Below, piece after piece: positions 27,696 to 35,422 of a stretch of 64,000 nt of DNA. The stretch is from Chloroflexota bacterium. GTDB lineage: Bacteria; Chloroflexota; Dehalococcoidia; JACPQD01. Both the position numbers and the translations under genes were made by a program. Each line of letters starts with the position of its first letter. Within the stretch, counting starts at the first letter, position 1. The stretch spans positions 124,001-188,000 of the forward strand of contig JACPQD010000021.1 in NCBI GenBank assembly GCA_016190665.1, in the 5' to 3' direction. The notes beneath the pieces are model-generated. The model had not been told where the DNA came from and did no database searches. It worked only from the letters and a program-made list of their open reading frames with translations.

Positions 27696-29441
27696 CTACT
27701 GCTTACGCTCCTTTAACAGCTCATCCCATCGCGCGGGCAACTCTATCTTCCTGGTGACCGGCCGGTTGTAATTGGCCCAGAGGCTCATTAACTTGTCTTT
27801 GTTCGGATCGCCGCAAACGACAACGTCGATCGGCTCCACACTTGCAAACAGTGGTATCGTCTCATCTGGGGCCACGTCGAACCATTCCGGCAGAGTCCCT
27901 TCTTTTACCAGGTCGTGTATTGTAAGACCGAAGCTGGTGAAGTTCTGCATTATCGCGTTCGCTTCGGCTACGGTAATCCTCGTGTTCTCCCACAAGTATT
28001 GCGCCACATCTCGTTTTGAGTATCCGGCGTCAGCCAGCACTTTAGCGGTGCACAGCGTTATGAGCACCGCAACATTATTGCGCGCTCCGAAACGTATGGA
28101 ATTCTCAGACATAACCTGGCGTTTTTGATGCATGGTTGCCAGTCCGAGAACGGATGCGGCCAGCGCTGCCGGAGGCGGCGTGGCGCTCGTGTCCCCCCAG
28201 TTTGTATGACGTGCCTGGCCGCCCCAGTAGACGGTCGTTCTCGCTGTCACAGTGCTCGTATCCCTGCCGAAACCGTGCTCCACATGGTAGGGCTCCCAAC
28301 CAAGCTCATCACAGGCATCTTCATCCTCAGCGAGAACGAAGGGCAAGTAGGCGCCCCAAGTGGCCATCAAGGTCTCCCCGTATCTGAAACCGGCAATGTT
28401 GTTCAATATCAGACCGAGGGCGCGACCGAGGGCCGGGTTGGGCCCGCGCGAACGAGCCCCTACGCCATGCTCGATGCCCAACTGTTTAACAATCGGACCG
28501 TTAACCAGCAGCCAAGGTATTTTGTTGCCGGTACTTCCAATGCTTATTAGTTGAAAGTCGGGCTCGCCCACAGCCTCCACAGCCGCGATGAGCAGCGGCA
28601 TGTACTCCGGGCGGCACCCCGCCATTACCGCGTTGACAGCGATATTCCGCGGGGTAGCTCGGAGGTTTGCCTGGGGGAGTATGGCCACTTCCTTATCAGG
28701 CGAGCGGTCTGTATACTTCAGGAACTGCTCAACCTTCTCTGGCGTCGGAGGCACTACCGGGAGCTGATCGGTCCAGCCCTTCTGTAAAAAGAAGCCGTTC
28801 ACTTCCTCAAAAGTGCCCCTGAACACAATCTCTTCTGGATTCTTGCCGGTGGCCGCTACGCCTGAACCCTCTCCTGGACTCCCGGCCGGTTTGCTTAACC
28901 TCTCAAGAATGCGGTCTAAAACCAGTTTTTCAAGATTCTCTCTTATCTCTGCCTCGGTGTGGAACGCAATTGTACCGGGATATTCGACAACCCCTAGATC
29001 AGGCACCCCCGCCCAGGAGGCTACTAGAGACGCAGTTGGCACAAAGGTCTTCAGAGCGATTACCACGGCAGGAATACCAGCTTTGGCGGCTGCTATGGCT
29101 GGCCGCGTACACGCGGGTGTACAGGTCCCTCAAATGCCAATGCCACTTATCATGGCATCGCAGCCCCTCTGGACAGCGAGGGCAGCGGCAGCCTCCGCGC
29201 GCTCATGTATCTCAGTGGTGGTGCCTCGGATGTCCTGGACAGGAAACTCGGCGTACGGAATCACCTTCACGTCTGGATATCGCTTCTGCAGCAACTCACG
29301 AATTATGGGGAATGTGGCATGACCCCTGCCTAACCCATTCCACACCTCACATACCGTTTTGCCATTCAAGTCCGTGATACCCGGGGCAACAGGTGCTGGC
29401 CCGACAGTCGCTCCGCCGAGGGGGCTTAGTACTTCGTACAT
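27696..29441 (-). CDS. UGSC-type selenoprotein, fused (copy 8, subgroup B)
   Basis: 581 residues, the longest copy, with Sec104 at TGA 29132-29130: ISGIGI-U-G-T-C-T-P-A-C-T-R-P, then KAGIPAVVIALKTF. The start is ATG at 29441 with GAGAGAGA upstream, preferred over an upstream in-frame codon at 29474 because it aligns with the other subgroup B starts (MYEVLSPLG). An insertion of about 8 residues sits in the linker (GEGSGVAATGKN) before domain 2. Domain 2 has FLQKGWTDQLPVVPPT, AVNAVMAGCRPEYMPL, EDEDACDELGWEPYHVEHGF. It is the first selenoprotein of the array, 190 bp after the lead binding-protein gene. Confidence 0.87.
29103..29116 (-). promoter_or_regulatory. Putative bacterial SECIS hairpin, copy 8
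   Basis: The hairpin begins 13 nt after the TGA. The stem is CCGCG/CGCGG with loop UGUA. An overlapping GTACAC/GTGTAC stem is also possible here, as in copy 3. Confidence 0.65.
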
Positions 29442-29631
29442 TGTCTCTCTCCTCGATTGGCTGTTACGCGGCATGTAGCCCTTCGAACGGATCGACCTTG
29501 CTAGATCCTGGTCTCAGTCCTTGCTCGCCCGATCTGCCTGACCAGCTCCCTTCGTCTGGCGGCTGCCGGGCACGAGATCAGTCTTGGCCCCGCAGTCCAT
29601 GCCTCTCTATACCGCAAGACCAAGCAACCCT

Positions 29632-31347
29632 CTACTTTGCGAGCCACATTTCCGAGTACTGATAGCTGTAGCGGTGGCCCATTAATGGCGGGTTAAAGCC
29701 CCTCACCTCTCTCCACCAGACATAAGGGATGTTAGGCCAGAATGCTATGGCGATCGGAACATCCTTCAGCAGAATTCGCTGCATCTCCCGGACAATCTTG
29801 CGCCGTTCCTCCTTGTCAAGGGTCCGCGACTGCTTAACATATAGCTCATCGTAATATGGATTGCTGTATCCACCGACATTCAGGCCAGAGCCAGTTACGT
29901 AGTAGTCGCCCAGGCTGACGTCTGGGTCCGTGTGTCCAAGGCCAGAAGAGCCAGCCTGCGTGGCAAAGGCTTTCCTGTACCGCTGTTCCTCATAGACCGC
30001 CGTTTCCGCTATGTTGAGGTCCATAGAGATACCGACGGCTGCGACGGCGTCCCTGACGAGCTCGCCCACTGCCACCTGCGCCGGGGTTGACCTGACCAGG
30101 GAGTCAGTTTTGAACCCATCAGGGTAGCCTGCCTCACCCAGCAGCTTCCTGGCGCCTTCGAGATCTGGCTTGGCATAGCCAGGCGCCTTCATCATCTCTT
30201 CCTCGGGAAGGGTCCATTCCCCTGGCGGCTGGGCCGACATGCCTACCACGCCCGCTCCTTCCAGACCCGCGGCCAGCATCTTCTTCCGATCAAAGGTCAG
30301 GCTTACTGCCTGGCGCAGTCGCATATCGCTCCAGGGCGGTCTAGTTACGTTGAACAGCACACCGTGCCAGGCAGGCTGAATTCCCCACTTGACGGCTATC
30401 TTGTCGGATAGCTGCTCTTCAATAACTTTCGTCTGTGACACGGTCATCTGGGGGAATGGCCACCACCAAAGGATCTGTTTTGTTCTCAGGGCGGCAAATC
30501 TAGTAAACGAATCCTTGATTACGTAGGATTTGATCCCGTCCAGATACGGCCGGCCCTTGACGAAATAGTCAGGATTCTTCACCAGCTCCCAACTGATCCC
30601 AGTGGCGTACTCCTTGAACTTAAAAGGGCCGCTCCCGACAATCGTTTTTGTCATGTCACCCTTTTTCTCCAGGACCACGCGCTTCGGCATCACCGCGAAG
30701 TAGAAAGCGCTTATGATCGGAATAAAGGACGCCTGCGGATTCTTCAGAGTGATCCTGACGGTGGAATCATCCGGGGCATCGATGCTGGTGACGCTGGCAA
30801 GCTGCCCTCGTCTGGGGCTTCTCACCAGCCCCGCTTCTGGATCGCGGATTCTATCGAAAGAGAATTTCACGTCTTCGGCAGTAACGGGAGCGCCATCGTG
30901 GAACTTTGCCCCTTTGACCAGACGGAAGGTATAAACTTTGCCGTCGGGGCTAACCTCCCAACTCGTTGCCAGCTCGGGAATTACCTTTTCTGCCGGCCAG
31001 GCATTGGAATCATATTTTACCAGGCCATTGTATGTTACCGCCTCAAGCGCGAAGGCAAACATCCCTTCATCCCGATGAACATCAAAGCTCGGCGGGTCTC
31101 CGCCAATGCCGCCGGTTAGGATGCCACCGTAGCGCGGCTGGTCCGCTGCTGGCTTGGGGGTCGGCGCAGGAGCGGCTGGCTTAGCAGTCGGTGCTGCTGG
31201 CTTCGCCGTTGGCGCCGCCGTCGGCGCCTTGGCTGGAGCTGGCGCTGTTGGCTTCGGCGTGGGCGTCGGCTGGGCTGTCGGGGCGCACGCCGCAAACAGA
31301 CTGAGGACCATCGCCAGGCCGATCAGAATTCGGAAGCTCGTGCCCAT
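29632..31347 (-). CDS. ABC transporter substrate-binding lipoprotein, family 5 (first gene of array)
   Basis: 571 residues. The lipobox is LFAAC (Cys21), then an extended Ala/Pro/Thr linker to about residue 72. Signatures are DPPSFDVHRD, KFHDGAPVTAEDVKFSFDRI, VGSGPFKFKEY and FDRKKMLAAGLEGAG. The ATG at 31347 has GGAGGG upstream. It is the promoter-proximal gene of the minus-strand array, diverging from a LysR gene, with an excellent promoter 100 nt upstream. It is a close paralog of 18750 and 5784. No permease is adjacent. Confidence 0.9.
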   Translation of the reverse strand: MGTSFRILIGLAMVLSLFAACAPTAQPTPTPKPTAPAPAKAPTAAPTAKPAAPTAKPAAPAPTPKPAADQPRYGGILTGGIGGDPPSFDVHRDEGMFAFALEAVTYNGLVKYDSNAWPAEKVIPELATSWEVSPDGKVYTFRLVKGAKFHDGAPVTAEDVKFSFDRIRDPEAGLVRSPRRGQLASVTSIDAPDDSTVRITLKNPQASFIPIISAFYFAVMPKRVVLEKKGDMTKTIVGSGPFKFKEYATGISWELVKNPDYFVKGRPYLDGIKSYVIKDSFTRFAALRTKQILWWWPFPQMTVSQTKVIEEQLSDKIAVKWGIQPAWHGVLFNVTRPPWSDMRLRQAVSLTFDRKKMLAAGLEGAGVVGMSAQPPGEWTLPEEEMMKAPGYAKPDLEGARKLLGEAGYPDGFKTDSLVRSTPAQVAVGELVRDAVAAVGISMDLNIAETAVYEEQRYRKAFATQAGSSGLGHTDPDVSLGDYYVTGSGLNVGGYSNPYYDELYVKQSRTLDKEERRKIVREMQRILLKDVPIAIAFWPNIPYVWWREVRGFNPPLMGHRYSYQYSEMWLAK

Positions 31348-31451
31348 AGTGCCCTCCTTTGGCGACTCGCTCCTAGAGTCTCTATTGTCGCCAGCACTGA
31401 GCTGGCAGGAGCAGCTTATTTTCTCGACGAAGCTATCTTCGAGACTGGTAT

Positions 31452-31480
31452 AATATAGTGAAGTAGAAGAGAGTCGTCAA
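31452..31480 (-). promoter_or_regulatory. Sigma-70-type promoter for the selenoprotein array
   Basis: On the minus strand, TTGACG (31480-31475) is followed after exactly 17 nt by TATATT (31457-31452). It is placed correctly for the binding-protein gene starting at 31347. No other equally good promoter was noticed inside the array. Confidence 0.6.
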
Positions 31481-31513
31481 TGCAAAATCTGCATAAATTC
31501 ATATAATTTATGC
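31480..31513. promoter_or_regulatory. LysR-type operator: two overlapping palindromes
   Basis: ATGCA-N5-TGCAT (31480-31494, fits T-N11-A) overlaps the perfect GCATAAATT-N5-AATTTATGC (31491-31513). Their location, touching the -35 box of the array promoter and 25 bp from the LysR start, fits autoregulation plus activation of the array. Confidence 0.6.
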
Positions 31514-31537
31514 GAATACTTCCCTGGGGAAGCAGAC

Positions 31538-32440
31538 GTGAATCTGAAACATTTGAAGAGTTTCTATTGGGTTTCAAAACTCGGAACGTATAGTCGGGCT
31601 GCTGAGCAACTCAGCCTGACGGAGTCGTCCGTTTATCGAGGTGTCCAGAGTCTGGAAAGGACTTATGGCGTGCAGCTCTTCTCCAGGGATAAGGGGCGGG
31701 TGCGGCTCACCCCAGCAGGCAAGCTTCTTTATGATTATGCCGAGAAGATCGATGCTCTGGAGGGTATGGCCGACCAGCTCATGAGCGAGATGGTGACGCC
31801 CGCCTTTGTTTTCGGGACTACGACGCTTGTCGCACATGTTGTCGGCCGCTGTTTCGCTGCCTGGAAATCCGAGCGACCGGAGTTGCGAGTGGGCCTCGTG
31901 TGTAGCTACAGCAGTGACCTCTATACGCGAATATTGGCCGGCGAGCTCTCCTTTGCCTTTGCTCCGAGCCTGAACTTGCCGACGGGCTTACATTCGGTCG
32001 AAACGGGTTTCCACGATGAGGTTAGCTTCATTGCGAGAGCAGGCCACCCGTTGTCGAAGCGTAGACTTGTTTCCCTCTCGGAGCTGGCCCAAGAGCAGGT
32101 CGTTTCCACTTCTCCGGCAACCCTTACGCGTCACCTTTTGATGGAAATCAGCAGGGAAACCGGCATTCGGTTCAGCATCTCTATCATTGTGGACAACGTA
32201 ACGCTCTTGCTGGACCTGGTGGGCGCTGGAGCCGGTATCGGCCTGGCTTCCAAACTCAACGCCGCGGAGGCCGTCAAGGAAGGCAAAATATCGTTCATTA
32301 CCGTGGAAGGAATGCCGCGGTTCATCCCGTGGGGCTTTGTTATGCGCCAGGGCGTCCCCTTGACGGAGGAAGCCAATTCGTTGATGCTGCACTTACGCTC
32401 GTGCTTGGCCCCCGAATTGGCGCTGGCGCTGCCCGCGTAG
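31538..32440 (+). CDS. LysR family transcriptional regulator
   Basis: 300 residues with an N-terminal winged helix-turn-helix (MNLKHLKSFYWVSKLGTYSRAAEQLSLTESSVYRGVQSLE, residues 1-40), then a periplasmic-binding-like effector domain from about residue 90. The start is GTG at 31538. It diverges from the selenoprotein array, with a strong palindromic operator in the 190-bp gap, the classical arrangement for a pathway-specific LysR activator. The effector could be a substrate or intermediate of the array; this is inference. Confidence 0.9.
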   Translation: MNLKHLKSFYWVSKLGTYSRAAEQLSLTESSVYRGVQSLERTYGVQLFSRDKGRVRLTPAGKLLYDYAEKIDALEGMADQLMSEMVTPAFVFGTTTLVAHVVGRCFAAWKSERPELRVGLVCSYSSDLYTRILAGELSFAFAPSLNLPTGLHSVETGFHDEVSFIARAGHPLSKRRLVSLSELAQEQVVSTSPATLTRHLLMEISRETGIRFSISIIVDNVTLLLDLVGAGAGIGLASKLNAAEAVKEGKISFITVEGMPRFIPWGFVMRQGVPLTEEANSLMLHLRSCLAPELALALPA

Positions 32441-32456
32441 CGACGGAGGGTCACCG

Positions 32457-33164
32457 ATTAAGCAATCTATTCTCCTGGTCTTTGCCCACCCGGACGATGA
32501 GAGTTTCGGTCTCGCGGGGACTGTTGCGAAGTATACTCAGCGGGGAGTCCCTGTGGACCTGATATGCGCCACACGTGGTGAGAACGGCTCTCGCGTGGAT
32601 GTGCCTGAGGATGTCGAGACCGGAGTGGCGCGGGAGGCGGAGCTTCGCGCTGCCGCAGCCATCCTGGGCATCCGTGGCATCCACTTTCTGGGCTACAGGG
32701 ACGGCGAACTCCAGAATATTGACCCTGGGGAAGTCACGGAGAAGGTTCTTGAGATAATGCGGCAAGCGGAGCCCGAGGTGGTCATTACCTTCGGGCCGGA
32801 TGGTATCAGCGGCCACCCGGACCACATTGCTATTGGTGATGCGGCTACCGAGGCGTTCCGAAGACTGGCGTCGGAGGGCCGAGGCCCACGGAAGCTATAC
32901 TATGTGACGGTTCCGAGAAGCGTTTTGCCTGATGCAGAGTTTGGCGTGACTACGCGACCCGACGAGGAAGTCACCACAGCCATTGACATCAGCGCCTATC
33001 TCGAAAGAAAGATCCAGGCTATCTCCTCTCACAGGTCTCAACAAGATGCCCGTGAATTCGTCGCCATGTTGAAGCAGGCGCCAATCTTCGGCTTCGCCGC
33101 CAAAGAGCACCTTTACCTGGCGAATTACCGGCCCCCCGCCAAAGAAACCGACCTGTTTCGATGA
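32457..33164 (+). CDS. PIG-L family deacetylase (apparent ATT start)
   Basis: 235 residues. The AHPDDE motif (His11, Asp14) plus SGHPDH (His120) form the zinc site of PIG-L/LmbE N-deacetylases, which act on GlcNAc-type or other N-acyl substrates. The conserved first strand ILLVFAHPDDE requires a start before 32469. The only suitably placed codon there is ATT at 32457, 6 nt after GGAGGG. The next normal start (GTG, 32553) would delete the zinc motif. Either ATT is used, or a start has been lost by mutation or sequence error. It begins 17 bp after the LysR stop codon, so it is probably in the same transcript. Confidence 0.8.
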   Translation: MKQSILLVFAHPDDESFGLAGTVAKYTQRGVPVDLICATRGENGSRVDVPEDVETGVAREAELRAAAAILGIRGIHFLGYRDGELQNIDPGEVTEKVLEIMRQAEPEVVITFGPDGISGHPDHIAIGDAATEAFRRLASEGRGPRKLYYVTVPRSVLPDAEFGVTTRPDEEVTTAIDISAYLERKIQAISSHRSQQDAREFVAMLKQAPIFGFAAKEHLYLANYRPPAKETDLFR

Positions 33165-33359
33165 AGCTGGCCTGCACAGCGGCCACGCCACCAGGTGCCA
33201 GGTCTTGGTGGTAGGAATCGGCGATCGGCGAGAGGAATATGCTCTCCCGCTGGGGGAGGGGAAAGTTCAAAGAACGGACGCTTTGTCTGACTTGAAGTCA
33301 CCCTGATTCGTGCGCCTGAGCACCTCGCGTATCTCGATATCCCCTTTCAGGAGGGCAGA

Positions 33360-34367
33360 GTGAGCGCCAAAGAGAGACCGATTATGGCTATCACCATGGG
33401 CGACGCCGCAGGAGTCGGCCCAGAAGTTATCGTCAAGGCCCTGCTGGTCGAACAGGTTTTCGCTGTTTGCCGTCCGCTGGTCATAGGGGATGGCGGCGTG
33501 GTGCGGAAGGCCATCGAATTGGTCAAGGCGCCGCTGCGGGTGCGTTCGGTTGTCGCCCCGGCGGAGGCCAGAGGAGCTTTTGGCTCCCTCGATCTCCTTG
33601 ACTTGCACAACCTCGATGAGGTAGTCCCCGGCCGTTTGTCCGCGGCCTGCGGCAAGGCGGCCATGGAATATGTCGCCAAGGGCGCTGAGTTACAGGGAGG
33701 GGAGGTCGCCGCGCTGGTGACTGCGCCCATAAATAAGGAAGCGTCGAAGCTTGCTGGCTATGGAGACGTGGGCCATCTGGAGTTCCTGGCGCGCCTCACT
33801 GGCGCCACCGAATACGCCACAATGCTGGTCAGCGGGTCTCTGCGCGTGGTCCATCTTACAACGCACTATGCGCTGAAAGAGGCTTGCAACCTGGTGACCA
33901 GGGAACGGATACTGGGCAAGGTCAAACTGACCCACGAGTCCTTTACCCGTTGGGGCATCAAATATCCGCGGATAGCCGTCGCCGCCCTTAATCCCCATGC
34001 TGGGGAAGGAGGCATGTTGGGCTCTGAGGAGATCGATGAGATAGAGCCAGCGATACGCGAGGCTGAGGGCCTTGGCATCGACGCTCAGGGCCCTCTGCCC
34101 GCGGATTCCGTGTTCAACCGGGCTCTTGGTGGAGAGTTCGATGTGGTCCTGGCCATGTATCACGATCAGGGGCATATCCCGATAAAGGTCCATGGCTTCG
34201 AGAAGAGTGTGAGCGTGGCCCTGGGACTGCCCTTTGTGCGCACCTCGGTTGATCATGGCACGGCCTTCGACATAGCGTGGAAGGGGGTGGCCGACGCGCA
34301 AAGTCTTGTGGAGGCTATCAAGATGGCTGTGAGCTTGAGTTCGGGGACAGGGCTTATTGACACCTAG
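33360..34367 (+). CDS. PdxA-family 4-phospho-hydroxyacid dehydrogenase
   Basis: 335 residues. MAITMGDAAGVGPEVIVKAL is the PdxA start; metal-binding His residues occur in GHLEFLARLTG, NPHAGEGG and YHDQGHIPIK, and the C-terminal VSVALGLPFVRTSVDHGTAFD is characteristic. Family members oxidise 4-phosphohydroxy-L-threonine in vitamin B6 synthesis. A second branch (PdxA2) acts on phosphorylated four-carbon sugar acids in catabolism. With LysR genes on both sides and no pdxJ nearby, the catabolic branch is the better guess. The start is GTG at 33360 with AGGAGGG upstream. Confidence 0.88.
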   Translation: MSAKERPIMAITMGDAAGVGPEVIVKALLVEQVFAVCRPLVIGDGGVVRKAIELVKAPLRVRSVVAPAEARGAFGSLDLLDLHNLDEVVPGRLSAACGKAAMEYVAKGAELQGGEVAALVTAPINKEASKLAGYGDVGHLEFLARLTGATEYATMLVSGSLRVVHLTTHYALKEACNLVTRERILGKVKLTHESFTRWGIKYPRIAVAALNPHAGEGGMLGSEEIDEIEPAIREAEGLGIDAQGPLPADSVFNRALGGEFDVVLAMYHDQGHIPIKVHGFEKSVSVALGLPFVRTSVDHGTAFDIAWKGVADAQSLVEAIKMAVSLSSGTGLIDT

Positions 34368-35341
34368 TCAGGTGGGGCGGAGAGATCATGAGGCTTGAGA
34401 CCTGGCTTCACGGTCAACGGCTGCCAACCTCGATGCCTTTCCTCGACCCATAGGCGCACGGCGGAAAGGAGCGACTGTATCTCGGGCGTCAGGGGCTTGC
34501 CTGCCCTATAGACGAGGAAGTAGGGACGGCTCCGTGGAAAGCCCTCCACGTTGAGCAGGTGGAGCTGGCCGCTGGCCACTTCATCGATTACCACCGATTT
34601 CGGCAGGATGGCCAGACCTACTCCAGCCTTACAAAAATGTTTGATAGAGTCCTGCTTGTTGACCTCCATGACGACTTTGAGCTGAACGCCATATTGAAAC
34701 TCCACTTGCTCGATCTCGCTGCGAATCGAACTCCCCCGCGAAGGCAATATCGTGCGCTCCTGGCTGAGCTCGACCAGTGACAGCAGGTCTGCCTGCGCGA
34801 AGGGATGCCCAAGCGGAGCGACGACCACAAGAGCGTCGGCGAATATGAGCTCCCTTCGCAGCCCGGGAGCGGGTTCGCTGACAGACGTGAACGTGAGGTC
34901 CAGCCGGTCCTCCAGAAGCAGCCTGTGAACCTCCTTCCCCTCAGCGATAGTGACTGCTATGTTGACTCGGGGATGCTCCGCCATCCACTTGGCCAGGATG
35001 TCAGGGAGGAGGTACAGCCCCACGGGCGTGCCAGCGCCGATGGAGATCTGCCCGGAGATGAGCCCTCTTTCCTCCACGAGGCTCTGGGCCGTCAAATCGG
35101 CGAGAGAGGCAATCTGGGCGGCATAATCGTAGATAGCTCGCCCCCCTTTCGTGAGACAGACCCTGTTCCCGACTCGCTCCAGCAGCTTCATCCCGCAGGT
35201 CTTCTCCAATCGCCTGATGGCCCGATGCACTACGGGCTCGGAGACGTCCGACTCCTCGGCGGCGCGGCTATAGCTGCCCGTCTTCGCCACGGCGTGAAAA
35301 TAGAGGAGCTGGTTTAGGGTCATCGAGGAGTTTGTGATCAT
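34364..35341 (-). CDS. LysR family transcriptional regulator
   Basis: 325 residues. The winged HTH (TLNQLLYFHAVAKTGSYSRAAEESDVSEPVVHRAIRRLE, about residues 8-46) is followed by a type 2 periplasmic-binding fold effector domain (ISIGAGTPVGLYLLPDILAKW). Its 3' end overlaps that of the pdxA-like gene by 4 bp, convergent. It diverges from the glycyl radical enzyme gene across an 81-bp gap, so it most likely controls that gene. It is only distantly similar to the LysR at 31538. Confidence 0.9.
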   Translation of the reverse strand: MITNSSMTLNQLLYFHAVAKTGSYSRAAEESDVSEPVVHRAIRRLEKTCGMKLLERVGNRVCLTKGGRAIYDYAAQIASLADLTAQSLVEERGLISGQISIGAGTPVGLYLLPDILAKWMAEHPRVNIAVTIAEGKEVHRLLLEDRLDLTFTSVSEPAPGLRRELIFADALVVVAPLGHPFAQADLLSLVELSQERTILPSRGSSIRSEIEQVEFQYGVQLKVVMEVNKQDSIKHFCKAGVGLAILPKSVVIDEVASGQLHLLNVEGFPRSRPYFLVYRAGKPLTPEIQSLLSAVRLWVEERHRGWQPLTVKPGLKPHDLSAPPD

Positions 35342-35422
35342 ATGCTATAGGCATTGTACCATAATGTGTCTTGACGCCACTAGTATGATTTGATTGGATA
35401 TGAGACGAAGGGAGAACACGTA

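Noticed and set aside
27696-29441. Selenoprotein copies as frameshifted pseudogenes
   Set aside because: Upstream and downstream segments are in the same frame and conserved; only a single TGA interrupts each.
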